Shown here piece after piece: positions 17,815 through 26,941 of a stretch of 64,000 nucleotides of DNA (its first letter is position 1; each line of letters starts with the position of its first letter). The notes under the pieces are model-generated. The model saw nothing but the letters and a program-made list of their open reading frames with translations. It had not been told where the DNA came from and did not search any database. The position numbers were made by a program, and so were the translations under genes. Source of the DNA: Agrobacterium tumefaciens (lineage in GTDB: Bacteria > Pseudomonadota > Alphaproteobacteria > Rhizobiales > Rhizobiaceae); NCBI RefSeq assembly GCF_000834635.1, contig NZ_JXQV01000051.1, forward strand, positions 55,178 to 119,177, written 5' to 3'.

Positions 17815-19017
17815 TCAGGCATTGGCGGTTTTGGCGATGTCTTCGGGTTGAAGCCATTCCGCAATCCGCTTGGAAATGTTTTCCAGCCCGTCAAGTTTGA
17901 GGTTGCGGCCATTGGCTGAGGGAGGCGCGCGCTTAAGCAGGTCCTTGAGCGCCTGCGCCATGCGCAGCGGGTTCTCTGCATCTTCAGGTAAGAGCATGTC
18001 GAACAGGCCCAGTTCCGATGCGCGGCTGGCGCGGATCAATTGCTCTTCACGCGGTACGATGCGCGGCACGATGAGAGCTGGCTTGTCGAAGGAGAGGATT
18101 TCGCACACCGTGTTGTAGCCACCCATGGACACGACGGCCTTGGCTCCCGCAACGATGTCTTCCATGCGATTGTCGAATTCGATGATCTCGATATAGGGAA
18201 TATCGGATGTGTTCTGCATGAAGCGCAGGCGCTGCTCGCCCGGCATATAGGGGCCGAGAACGATCAGGGCTTTGTGCGTCAGCTCCGGGTCTGCCTTGTA
18301 GGCATTGATCACGTCGTCGATCAACTCGCTGCCATCGCCGCCGCCGCCCGTCGTCACCAGAATGTAATCGCCTTCGGTGCGATGCGATGTGCTTTCCGAT
18401 TGGGTCTTCGAGCGTTGCAGGAAGCCGACGAAATCCATCTTGTCGCGCACCTTCGGCGGCACATCCAGCCCCATCAGGGGATCGTGGAAATCAGGTGGAC
18501 CATAGACCCATACGTGATCGTAATAACGCTCGATCTTGGGGAGGATATCATTGCGCTTCCACTCAGCTTCGAGCAATTGCGGAGCATCCATCACGTCGCG
18601 CAGGCCAATGACGAGTTTGGTGCCTTTTTCCTTGAGATAGGCGAGTGTCTCCTCCACCTCTCCACGCAGACCCATGGGTTCCTTGTCGACGATGAAGATA
18701 TCCGGCTGGAAGCTCTCGGCGGTGTGATAGATGATCGAGCGGCGCATCTTCAGGGTTTCCTGAAGATCGATATGCCGGTCGAGCGAGGTATATTCGCCGT
18801 TTCGCAATTTGATGACGCTCGGGATTTTCACGAAATCCACCCGGGCGCGATAATCGAAGGCACCGGCGATTGTCGCGCCGGATATGATCAGCACGTTCAG
18901 GCCACGATAATCCTCGACCAGCGCATGGGCGATGGTTCGGCAACGGCGCAAATGGCCGAGACCGAACGAGTCATGGCTATACATCAAGATGCGCACGTCT
19001 TTCAGGCGAGTGCTCAT
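17815..19017 (-). CDS. MurG-like glycosyltransferase, first of three in the operon
   Basis: A 400-residue GT-B-type protein with ILMYSHDSFGLGHLRRCRTIAHAL at the N-terminus (a glycine/histidine loop like the downstream paralogue's LLGIGHIARASR), a central VTTGGGGDGSELID donor-binding turn and SMGGYNTVCEILSFDKPALIVP. The ATG at 19017 has AAGAGGTG 8 nt upstream; the longer frame is rejected. It starts 71 nt after the OppC-like permease and probably shares its transcript. It is homologous to the last gene of the operon (shared GGYNTVCEIL/AGYNTVCDIL), so the pair probably arose by duplication around the GT4 gene. Confidence 0.83.
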   Translation of the reverse strand: MSTRLKDVRILMYSHDSFGLGHLRRCRTIAHALVEDYRGLNVLIISGATIAGAFDYRARVDFVKIPSVIKLRNGEYTSLDRHIDLQETLKMRRSIIYHTAESFQPDIFIVDKEPMGLRGEVEETLAYLKEKGTKLVIGLRDVMDAPQLLEAEWKRNDILPKIERYYDHVWVYGPPDFHDPLMGLDVPPKVRDKMDFVGFLQRSKTQSESTSHRTEGDYILVTTGGGGDGSELIDDVINAYKADPELTHKALIVLGPYMPGEQRLRFMQNTSDIPYIEIIEFDNRMEDIVAGAKAVVSMGGYNTVCEILSFDKPALIVPRIVPREEQLIRASRASELGLFDMLLPEDAENPLRMAQALKDLLKRAPPSANGRNLKLDGLENISKRIAEWLQPEDIAKTANA

Positions 19018-19087
19018 GGACAGCACCTCTTGTTGCGGTTCGCATGACGGGTCTTGTTGGTTGGATGGGGCACTGGACAGTCCGTGT

Positions 19088-20263
19088 TTATTTAAAAGGG
19101 TCAGCCGCATCACGTAGTCCATCGCCGAAGAAATTAAAGGCCAAGATGACGAGGACTACCGGTACTGTCGGCAGAAGAAGCCATGGATAAAGGGCAATCA
19201 CGCTGACACTTCTCGCTTCTGTGAGCAGAATGCCCCAACTTGTGATCGGTGGGCGAAGGCCTAGCCCCAAGAAGCTGAGTGCGGTTTCACCCAGAATCAT
19301 GCCCGGTATGGTGAGCGTCGCGGATGCGATGAGGTGGGACATGAAGCCGGGAATGAGATGCCTGCCGATGATGCGCGGGGTGCTGGCACCCATGAGTTGC
19401 GCCGCCAGAACATAGTCTTCCTCGCGCAGCGCCAGAAGCTTGGAGCGCACGGCACGGGCAAGCCCGGTCCAGTCCAGAAGCCCCAGAATGAGGGTGATGC
19501 CGAGATAGACGAGGATCGGGCTCCATGTGACCGGCATGATGGCAGCCAGCGCCAGCCACAGCGGAATGCTGGGAATGGATTGCAGCACCTCGATGATGCG
19601 CTGGACGATCAAATCGAACACGCCGCCGCGATAGCCGGCAAGGCCACCGATCACGATGCCAAGCACGAAGCTCATGGCGACACCCAGCAAGCCGATTGTC
19701 AGCGAAATGCGGGCACCATAGATGATGCGCGACAACACATCGCGGCCAAGACGGTCAGTGCCGAGCAAATACATCTGGCCATCTTGCGCAGGGCATACCA
19801 GATGCACGTTGCTATCAAACAGACCCCAGAACCTGTAGTCATCACCCCTGCAGAAAAAGCGCAGCTTCTGCACATCCGTTGGCACGTCGGTATAGACCCG
19901 CCGCAGGTTTTTCATGTCGAGGCTCATGGTTCGTCCATAGACGAAGGGGCCGATGAATTCACCATCATGGAAAAGATGGACGGCTTGGGGAGGCGCGTAA
20001 ATATTCTCAACATTGCGGGTGTGCAGATTATAGGGCGCAAGAAATTCGCAGATCATGATCGACAGATAGACGAACAGCAGGAATGCGCCGGAATAGAGGG
20101 CCAGCTTGTGCTGTCGAAACTGCCACCACATCAGCCTGAATTGCGAGGCTTTGTTGAAGGCGGCCATGCCTGATGTCGTGGGCTCTACGAGACTGGGATC
20201 AAACGGTGCCGTGGAGACGAAATGCGGCAATGGCTCGCCGGGCTTTGGAAGGGAGGAGGTCAT
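19088..20263 (-). CDS. Peptide-type ABC transporter permease (OppC/YejE-like)
   Basis: A 391-residue membrane subunit with an N-terminal OppC anchor helix (KLALYSGAFLLFVYLSIMI), a roughly 110-residue periplasmic insert and a BPD_transp_1 core with five helices. The EAA-type cytoplasmic loop reads VLAAQLMGASTPRIIGRHLIPG. The long first periplasmic loop resembles the YejE/microcin-C-type subgroup. Its start overlaps the stop of the OppB-like gene (stop at 20260), as expected for coupled permeases. It forms the translocation pore with the upstream permease. Confidence 0.92.
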   Translation of the reverse strand: MTSSLPKPGEPLPHFVSTAPFDPSLVEPTTSGMAAFNKASQFRLMWWQFRQHKLALYSGAFLLFVYLSIMICEFLAPYNLHTRNVENIYAPPQAVHLFHDGEFIGPFVYGRTMSLDMKNLRRVYTDVPTDVQKLRFFCRGDDYRFWGLFDSNVHLVCPAQDGQMYLLGTDRLGRDVLSRIIYGARISLTIGLLGVAMSFVLGIVIGGLAGYRGGVFDLIVQRIIEVLQSIPSIPLWLALAAIMPVTWSPILVYLGITLILGLLDWTGLARAVRSKLLALREEDYVLAAQLMGASTPRIIGRHLIPGFMSHLIASATLTIPGMILGETALSFLGLGLRPPITSWGILLTEARSVSVIALYPWLLLPTVPVVLVILAFNFFGDGLRDAADPFK

Positions 20264-21258
20264 TTCAGGTTACCACCTCCAAAGCGGATGCGCGGATCGA
20301 GAATGGCCAGTGCGATATCAGAGACGAGCACGCCAATCACCGTTAGGAATGCGAGGAACATCAGGAAGGAACCGGCCAGATACATGTCCTGACTTTGCAG
20401 GGCGCGGATCAGCATCGGGCCGGTCGTTTCCAGTGAAAGAACGATGGCCGTGATTTCAGCACCTGAGATGATCGCTGGCAAAATCGAGCCGATATCCGAG
20501 ATGAAGAAGTTCAGCGCCATGCGCAGCGGATATTTCGTCAGAACCTTGAAGGGGTGCAGCCCCTTGGCGCGGGCCGTGACCACATATTGTTTTTGCAGCT
20601 CATCCAGCAGATTGGCGCGCAAGCGGCGGATCATTCCAGCCGTGCCCGCCGTGCCGATGATGAGAACCGGTATCCACAGATGCTCCAGAATGGACTTGAA
20701 CTTCGCCCAGCTCATATCCTGGTTCAGAAATTCACGGTCCATCAGGTGGCCGATGGAGGTGCCGAACCAGATATTGGCAAAATACATGAGGATCAGCGCC
20801 AGCATGAAATTGGGAATGGCGATGCCCAAAAGCCCGACGAAGGTCAGGCCGTAATCACCCCAGCTGTATTTATGCGTGGCCGAATAGATGCCGATTGGAA
20901 AGGCGATGATCCAGGTGACGATGATGGTGACAAAGGACACCAGCATGGTCAGCCACAGGCGGTCGCCAACAACTTCGTTGACGGGAAGCTGGTATTCGAA
21001 GGAGTATCCAAAGTCGCCGACCAGCATGCCGGTCGCCCAGCGAAAATACCGGATTGGGGCGGGCTGATCGAAGCCGTAACGGACCCGCAACTCTTCAATC
21101 TCGGCCATATTGGCCGTTTCACCCATGGCCCGCATTTCCGAGACATAGCTCTCGAAATAGTCACCCGGTGGCAATTCGATGATGGTGAAGACCAGCATCG
21201 AAATCAGGATGAGGGTGGGGATCATTACCAGAAGGCGCCCTAGAATATATCTGAGCAT
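20260..21258 (-). CDS. Peptide-type ABC transporter permease (OppB/YejB-like)
   Basis: A 332-residue permease. MLRYILGRLLVMIPTLILI is the classic OppB start. A periplasmic region (LPPGDYFESYVSEMRAMGET) precedes the BPD_transp_1 domain, whose EAA loop is YVVTARAKGLHPFKVLTKYP. The ATG at 21258 lies one nucleotide after the stop of the solute-binding gene; the longer frame overlapping that gene is rejected. With the OppC-like subunit it forms the channel of a dipeptide/oligopeptide-type importer. Confidence 0.93.
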   Translation of the reverse strand: MLRYILGRLLVMIPTLILISMLVFTIIELPPGDYFESYVSEMRAMGETANMAEIEELRVRYGFDQPAPIRYFRWATGMLVGDFGYSFEYQLPVNEVVGDRLWLTMLVSFVTIIVTWIIAFPIGIYSATHKYSWGDYGLTFVGLLGIAIPNFMLALILMYFANIWFGTSIGHLMDREFLNQDMSWAKFKSILEHLWIPVLIIGTAGTAGMIRRLRANLLDELQKQYVVTARAKGLHPFKVLTKYPLRMALNFFISDIGSILPAIISGAEITAIVLSLETTGPMLIRALQSQDMYLAGSFLMFLAFLTVIGVLVSDIALAILDPRIRFGGGNLK

Positions 21259-21259
21259 G

Positions 21260-23161
21260 TCATGCGTCTCCGTCGTACCAGAACGCATCTGGCATGTAGA
21301 CACCGAGATAGGAGGTGGGCTCGAAACCGTAGAGCGCCTTTTCCGGCACGTTGCGCATTCTGGCTGCATGCACGATGGGCTGCAGCGCGCTATTGACGAT
21401 GCCGATGGAAAAGACCTGCTGCGAATAGATTTCCAGCATTTCCAACCAGATGGCCCGCCGCTCTTCCTCGGTGATGCTGACGCGCCATTTCTTCAACAGA
21501 GCCAGAAGATCGGACGCCGCGGCAAGATCCGGTGCCGTGCCTTCGCGCCCGCCGGAGAGATAATGGACGCCCCAGACCGGCCACTGCAGCTGGTCGTCGC
21601 CAGTCGGTGCCAGGCCCGCAGGCAGCATGTCGGGTGTCGGGACCGCATTGTCCATGCCAAACCACACCGACATCATCACCTCGCCGCCCATGGCGCGTTT
21701 GCGAAACACATCGCGCTGCGTGGGGCGGCTGGAAAGCGAGATGCCGAGCTTGCGCCAATGGTCTGTTACCAGTTCCATCACATCTGTTTCCAGCGTGCTT
21801 TCGCCAGCCGTTTCAACGATGATATGGGCAGGCCGCCCATCGGGCAGCAGGCGCACGCCCTTGTCATTGCGGTTGGTCAGTCCCAGCTCGTCCAGCAAGG
21901 CATTTGCCATGGCAGGATTGAAGTCAGCCCATGCCTTGGCAAATTCCGGGCGAAACAGCGAGCTTTCCGGCAGGACGGTGTCGGCGCTTTCCTTGGCAAG
22001 CCCATAGAAACAGACCATGTTGATCTCATGCCGGTCGATACCAACCGAGAGGGCACGGCGCATCCGCACATCACGGAACAATGTGCGCCAGACCTCGTCG
22101 CCGCAATTCAGGTTCGGCAACAGGCAGACACGCGAACCCTGGCTGCGCGTCCATAGACTGACCTTCAGCGGGAAGCGGTCTTCCGCATCTTTCAGATAGG
22201 TATAGTCGTTGAAATCGAGCCCCATGAATTGCAGGTCGCTATCGCCGGATGCGGTCTTGGCGGCAATGATTTCCGACGAGGTCACATTCAGCAGGAAACG
22301 GTCGAGATAGGGCAGTTGCAGGCCGTTTTCATCGACGCGGTGATAGTAGGGATTGCGCTCGAAAATGAACTGTTCCGAGGGCGGATAGGTGATGTTGCGC
22401 CAGGCGTCGAGTGTCGGAAGATCCGGGTTTTCAGGCCGCACCTGCCGGGACATCTTGATGTGCAGGCTGCTCCAGTCATCCACCTTGTTCTTTTTTGCCA
22501 GCTTAGCCAGATTTTCAGGGGTCTGATATTTGGCGTGGAACTGCTTCATATAGGCAGCGGGCAGGCACAGGCGTGCAGGAGACGCACCAGCCAGCTTGGC
22601 CAGAAAGTCGGGGTTCGGACCTTCCCACGTATAGCGCACCGTGAGGCGATCAATGACCTCCACCAAAGGTGGCTTTTCATAAACCAGCAATTCAATCGGG
22701 GGGCCGCCCTTATGAATCTCCCGGTTCATCGCTACCTCTTCCCAGAAATAGCGGAAATCCTCGGTCGTGAAGTCGCTGCCGTCAGACCACTTGTGGCCAT
22801 CACGCAGCTTCAGCGTGAAGATGCGCTCCTGATCGACCGTGTATCCTTCCAGAATATCCGGCTGGAAATTGAAGCTCTCATCATAGCCGACCAGACGCGC
22901 ATAGCTGTTGATTGGCATCAGGCGGATATCGCGCTGACCACCGATCAGCATGCGCACCGAGCCGCCGTGTTTGCCCGGCTCGCGCCCAAGGCTTTTCAGG
23001 TTCATCACGCGCGGGTTTTTCGGCAGCCGCTGGTCGAGCGGCGGCAACTCACCCTTGTCGATCTTTTCCTCCAGAAACGCCGAATCCGTATAGGCGGCAA
23101 ATGCCTTCCACGGTGCGAAAACGGATGCGAGGAGGGCGAGGGTCGTTCGACGCGTGATCAC
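21260..23161 (-). CDS. Extracellular solute-binding protein, family 5 (peptide-type ABC importer)
   Basis: A 633-residue periplasmic binding protein, longer than typical DppA/OppA (about 530-550) and close to YejA-type proteins. The N-terminal MITRRTTLALLASVFAPWKAFA is a signal peptide with a twin arginine, so Tat export is possible. The family 5 core contains YTVDQERIFTLKLRDGHKWSDG. Its ATG overlaps the TGA of the upstream ATPase gene (ATGA). No lipobox is present, so the protein should be free in the periplasm. The ligand is unknown; the downstream glycosyltransferases raise the possibility of a glycosylated or cell-wall-derived peptide. Confidence 0.92.
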   Translation of the reverse strand: MITRRTTLALLASVFAPWKAFAAYTDSAFLEEKIDKGELPPLDQRLPKNPRVMNLKSLGREPGKHGGSVRMLIGGQRDIRLMPINSYARLVGYDESFNFQPDILEGYTVDQERIFTLKLRDGHKWSDGSDFTTEDFRYFWEEVAMNREIHKGGPPIELLVYEKPPLVEVIDRLTVRYTWEGPNPDFLAKLAGASPARLCLPAAYMKQFHAKYQTPENLAKLAKKNKVDDWSSLHIKMSRQVRPENPDLPTLDAWRNITYPPSEQFIFERNPYYHRVDENGLQLPYLDRFLLNVTSSEIIAAKTASGDSDLQFMGLDFNDYTYLKDAEDRFPLKVSLWTRSQGSRVCLLPNLNCGDEVWRTLFRDVRMRRALSVGIDRHEINMVCFYGLAKESADTVLPESSLFRPEFAKAWADFNPAMANALLDELGLTNRNDKGVRLLPDGRPAHIIVETAGESTLETDVMELVTDHWRKLGISLSSRPTQRDVFRKRAMGGEVMMSVWFGMDNAVPTPDMLPAGLAPTGDDQLQWPVWGVHYLSGGREGTAPDLAAASDLLALLKKWRVSITEEERRAIWLEMLEIYSQQVFSIGIVNSALQPIVHAARMRNVPEKALYGFEPTSYLGVYMPDAFWYDGDA

Positions 23162-25050
23162 GAGCGTAACTCCGCAACATCAACATTTCCGTTTGCCAGC
23201 ACGAGGTGCCCGCCGCCGAGATCGGCCGTTATCAGATCGCTATCATCGCTTTGGCGGAACTGCTTGCCCCAATCAAATTTGCCGGTGGCGCTGATTTTGG
23301 CAATGGTGCTGAAATCCAACGGCCTGTCGAGATCCGGGAAGGGAACGGCGGCCAGCAGCGATTTGGTATAGGGATGCACCGGATTGCGCATCAATGCTTC
23401 GCGTGGCGCGAGCTCCACGATTTTTCCCTCGCACATCACAGCAACGCGGTCTGCCATATAGTCCACCACGGCCAGATTGTGGGAGATAAACAGGTAAGTC
23501 AGGCCGAGCTCCTTCTGCAAATCCTTCAAAAGGTTGAGGATCTGCGCCTGCACCGACACATCGAGCGCCGAGACTGGCTCGTCGCAAATCAACAGTTCCG
23601 GGCCCAGCGTCAGGGCTCTGGCGATGCCAATGCGCTGGCGCTGGCCACCGGAAAAACTGTGGGGGTAGCGGTTGAGCGCGCTTTCGCCAAGGCCAATGGC
23701 TTTGAGCAGGTTGCGAACCTTTTCCGCCCGGTATTTCGCATCGCCGCGGCCGTGTATCTCAAGCGGCTCGCTTAGAATGTTGCTGATTGTCATGCGCGGC
23801 GAAAGCGAGGAAATGGGGTCCTGAAACACCATCTGTATCTTGGTGCGCAACTCCCGCAGATCATCATCCCGAGCGTTGAGAACGTCGATATCGCCTGTCT
23901 TGCTGTGAAAGGTGAGAGACCCTTCATCAGGACGCACGGCACGCATCAATATCTTGCTGACAGTCGTCTTGCCGCTGCCGCTCTCGCCCACCAGCCCTAA
24001 GCACTCGCCGCGGAAAATATCGAAACTCACACCATCGACTGCCTTGGTCGCGCTGGATTTGCCTGAGGAGAACCAGCTCGATTTGCGGGTGGAGAAGGTC
24101 TTGCTGACATTGTTGACGCTGAGCAAAACGCCCTTGGTCTTGTCCACGGCCTCGGTCTTCTTGCCGATCAGGCTTTCCTTGTCGATGACGACATCACGAA
24201 GCGCTTTCAGCCGCTCGCCGGGCTTCATGTTGAAGTGTGGCACGGCAGCCATCAGGCCTTTGAGATAGGGGTGGGAAGGCGCGCGGAAGATATCATCGAC
24301 CGGGCCGGATTCCATGATTTCGCCCTGATAGATGACGGCCACTTCGTCGGCTATGTTGGCCACGACGCCAAGATCATGGGTGATCAGCAGCATGCTCATG
24401 TTCAGGCGGCTTTGCAGATCGCGCAGCAGCTTCAGGATCTGCGCCTGAATGGTCACGTCAAGCGCCGTCGTTGGCTCATCGGCGATCAAGAGTGCCGGGC
24501 GACAGATCAGAGCCATTGCAATCATGGCACGCTGGCGCATGCCGCCTGAAAGCTCGAAGGGATACATGTTGCAGATTTTTTTCGGGTCGGAAAAGCCGAC
24601 AAGATCAAGCGTTTCCTCCATTTTTTCCTGCCGCTCCGCAGGCGACAGAACGGAGTGAATCCGCAAGGCTTCATCGACCTGATTGCCAATTGTGTGCAGC
24701 GGCGAAAACGAGGTCATCGGCTCCTGAAAGATCAAACCGATGCGGTTTCCCCTGATAGCCCGCATGGGCTTGCCATCAGGATCCAGTTGCAGCAGATCGA
24801 TAGCGCTTTTTTCGGAACGGTCAGGATCTGAAAACAGCACGCGACCCTTGACCCGTGCCGTGCGGGGCTGGATGCCCATGATGGTCTGCCCGATGACGGA
24901 TTTTCCCGAGCCGGATTCGCCGACCAGCGCGGTGACCCTGCCCGGCAAAATACGCAGGCTGGCATTTCTGACGGCATCGATCTTGCCGCCCATCAAAGAA
25001 AAGGAAACCTCGAGATTCTCGATTCGAAGCAAATCGGCGCCTGAACTCAT
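23158..25050 (-). CDS. Fused double ABC ATPase (OppD-OppF type)
   Basis: A 630-residue protein with two complete nucleotide-binding domains. NBD1 has GESGSGKSVIG, LSGGMRQRAMIAMAL and LIADEPTTALD; NBD2 has GESGSGKTTVSK, FSGGQRQRIGIARAL and LICDEPVSALD. Each domain carries the oligopeptide-transport C-terminal extension (PSHPYLKGLM, PVHPYTKSLL). It powers the importer encoded downstream. It is the first gene of a minus-strand operon and overlaps the solute-binding gene by 4 nt; the 196-nt region to the divergent GT32 gene should hold its promoter. Confidence 0.95.
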   Translation of the reverse strand: MSSGADLLRIENLEVSFSLMGGKIDAVRNASLRILPGRVTALVGESGSGKSVIGQTIMGIQPRTARVKGRVLFSDPDRSEKSAIDLLQLDPDGKPMRAIRGNRIGLIFQEPMTSFSPLHTIGNQVDEALRIHSVLSPAERQEKMEETLDLVGFSDPKKICNMYPFELSGGMRQRAMIAMALICRPALLIADEPTTALDVTIQAQILKLLRDLQSRLNMSMLLITHDLGVVANIADEVAVIYQGEIMESGPVDDIFRAPSHPYLKGLMAAVPHFNMKPGERLKALRDVVIDKESLIGKKTEAVDKTKGVLLSVNNVSKTFSTRKSSWFSSGKSSATKAVDGVSFDIFRGECLGLVGESGSGKTTVSKILMRAVRPDEGSLTFHSKTGDIDVLNARDDDLRELRTKIQMVFQDPISSLSPRMTISNILSEPLEIHGRGDAKYRAEKVRNLLKAIGLGESALNRYPHSFSGGQRQRIGIARALTLGPELLICDEPVSALDVSVQAQILNLLKDLQKELGLTYLFISHNLAVVDYMADRVAVMCEGKIVELAPREALMRNPVHPYTKSLLAAVPFPDLDRPLDFSTIAKISATGKFDWGKQFRQSDDSDLITADLGGGHLVLANGNVDVAELRS

Positions 25051-25246
25051 GCCAAGGGTTTCCTCACCGTTCTTATTGTGCCTGTGGCAGTTATTTAAGG
25101 GCCATAAAACCTACGTTATCTTAGGGCTGTAGTTCTGTCTATGCTCCTGAAACAGCGAAAATATCAGCTCGCTCTTTCTATCGCGTGTCGCGTAAAAACA
25201 TGTAGATCGAAGATGTGTCCGAGTTATTAAACCCGAGGAAGCCGAG

Positions 25247-26209
25247 ATGCGAGACAAGGCGTATTTTGATAAAAAACTGGCTGAGGCGCGCGATCTGGTG
25301 GCGGCGGGTGAATTTGCGCAGGCCCGTGCGGCCCTCGACCTGCTGGCAGGTGAGCAAGAGCGCCACCTGATGGGTGAAGACACTGCGTTCGGCCTGCCCC
25401 GCAGGCTTCACTCGGTGCATCTGCGGTTGGCCAAGGCGCTCGGTGATGAGGTGAGCCGCACCGGCTATCAATATCTTCTGGTGCCGCCGCCGGAAGTTCT
25501 GGCGCCTTATAGCCGCTTTTCGGTGGACGATCGCCGCATGATCGCCGCTTTGAACCGCAAACCGGTGCCGAAAATCCTTCACCAGATATGGATCGGCAGC
25601 AAACCGGTTCCCACATCGACGCAGGCCTGGGCCTCGCACGCCAGACACAACGGGCTTGATTATCGACTGTGGCGCGAAGCCGATCTCGAGCATGAGGGCA
25701 TTACCTCCAACCCGCAATTTTCCAGAATGCTTCACGATGGCGACTATCCCGGTGCCGTGGACGTGGCGCGTTATCTGATCCTGTTAAAGTTTGGCGGCAT
25801 CTATCTCGACTGCGATTTTTATCCCGCGCGGGACGATGTGAGCTTCTTCGACACATTGCCGATGATCGGCCTGACGGCATTTGGCGAAGAGGTGCCGCGC
25901 AAGACCGGGCAAGGCAGCCTGCTTCTGGCCAATTCCTTCATCGCCGCGCCGCCCGGCCATCCGGTCTTTAGCCGGATGCTGGACGCCTTCCCCGACATAT
26001 TGAAGAGGCTGCCGAAAGCCCCCGCGTGGTGGGCAACCGGCCCGTTGATCTTTACCGTCGTGGCAAGGGCTGGTTCGGTGACGCTGGCGGCTGCAGATTT
26101 CGTTGTGGAAACGCTGCCGGATCGGGCACCGTTCAGTGCAGTTGAGGCAGTTCGATCGCGCGCCGGTGCGGATGGCGATGGTCTGCTGATCGCCTGGAAA
26201 TCATGGTAA
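25247..26209 (+). CDS. GT32-type glycosyltransferase (DXD sugar-binding region)
   Basis: A 320-residue protein. The first ~90 residues are helical (ARDLVAAGEFAQARAALDLL, possibly TPR-like). The catalytic core starts at VPKILHQIWIG, with LWREADLE, DVARYLILLKFGGIYLDCDF and the metal/donor DXD motif at D188-C-D190, typical of GT32 / Gly_transf_sug proteins such as Och1-like and capsular enzymes. GAGGAA upstream supports the ATG at 25247. It is divergent from the ABC-GT operon and overlaps the convergent deacetylase gene by 9 nt. The acceptor is unknown. Confidence 0.85.
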   Translation: MRDKAYFDKKLAEARDLVAAGEFAQARAALDLLAGEQERHLMGEDTAFGLPRRLHSVHLRLAKALGDEVSRTGYQYLLVPPPEVLAPYSRFSVDDRRMIAALNRKPVPKILHQIWIGSKPVPTSTQAWASHARHNGLDYRLWREADLEHEGITSNPQFSRMLHDGDYPGAVDVARYLILLKFGGIYLDCDFYPARDDVSFFDTLPMIGLTAFGEEVPRKTGQGSLLLANSFIAAPPGHPVFSRMLDAFPDILKRLPKAPAWWATGPLIFTVVARAGSVTLAAADFVVETLPDRAPFSAVEAVRSRAGADGDGLLIAWKSW

Positions 26210-26941
26210 TTCAGCAAGCCATTGCCGTGATGACCGCCAGCGGCAAGCGGGGTGGCTGGTCGTGATACTTAACAGCGATTGCAGGAAAGCCCAAACGCTT
26301 TCATCATGATCCAGATGGTGGGTCAGAATTCCCGTCATGCCGCCGGTTGCATGGGCCTGGCGCATGCGTGCGGCGGTTTCTGCGAAGAGCACATCATGGT
26401 CTTTGCCGCCTCGCGTCCCGCGCCAGTCGATGACATCGACATGGGTGTTGAGAAGGGGAAGCCTGTCAGGCTTTTCGGGGCCGTAGACCGAAAGCGCTTT
26501 GTAACCCGCCTGCGGCAAATGTTCGATAACGGCCTGATCGATGCGGTTCCAAGGCGGCACCAGCATCGGCACGAAACGCTGTTCATGCAGAGACCGTAGT
26601 TTCTGCAGCCCGGATTTTAGTTCCCCAACAACGGTCTCAAGCGGTCTGTGCAGTCCAAGTTCCCGCTTCTTCTCGTCTGGTCCGGCATGGTTCTGGTGCG
26701 CCCAACCGTGGACAGCTACGTCGATTGCGCTCGTGCCTTCAAGCCGCCTTGCAAGTGCCTCACCCGTGGGATGCGGTATGACGGCGAGTGTCATCGGTGC
26801 GGAATGGCGTTGCGAAAGCGCCAGCAAACGATCCAATTCGGCGCTTGGCTCAGTGGCATCGTCATCGCGCAGCCAGAGATCTGCGACGATATTCTTGCTG
26901 GCGAAATCATCCATAGTTTCGATAAGCAGTTTGACGGTCAT
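26201..26941 (-). CDS. NodB-like polysaccharide deacetylase family protein
   Basis: A 246-residue carbohydrate esterase 4-like protein. The metal/catalytic region R-DDD lies at residues 25-28, and the histidine motif HGWAHQNH holds H78 and H82 in the H-x3-H arrangement. The later VPPWNR corresponds to the conserved PPW/PPxG motif. No signal peptide is apparent, so the substrate may be cytoplasmic or lipid-linked. It starts inside the stop of the upstream GT4 gene (ATGA overlap). The likely role is N- or O-deacetylation of a sugar made by the neighbouring enzymes; this is inference. Confidence 0.78.
   Translation of the reverse strand: MTVKLLIETMDDFASKNIVADLWLRDDDATEPSAELDRLLALSQRHSAPMTLAVIPHPTGEALARRLEGTSAIDVAVHGWAHQNHAGPDEKKRELGLHRPLETVVGELKSGLQKLRSLHEQRFVPMLVPPWNRIDQAVIEHLPQAGYKALSVYGPEKPDRLPLLNTHVDVIDWRGTRGGKDHDVLFAETAARMRQAHATGGMTGILTHHLDHDESVWAFLQSLLSITTSHPACRWRSSRQWLAELP

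Noticed and set aside
18040..19047. A 335-codon plus-strand ORF opposite a glycosyltransferase
   Set aside because: The minus-strand gene has clear family motifs; the antisense frame is His/Asp-rich with no domain, typical of a shadow.
22229..23371. A 380-codon plus-strand ORF opposite the solute-binding protein and ATPase genes
   Set aside because: It is antisense to two well-supported ABC genes, has no recognisable domain and is explained by high GC at codon positions opposite real genes.
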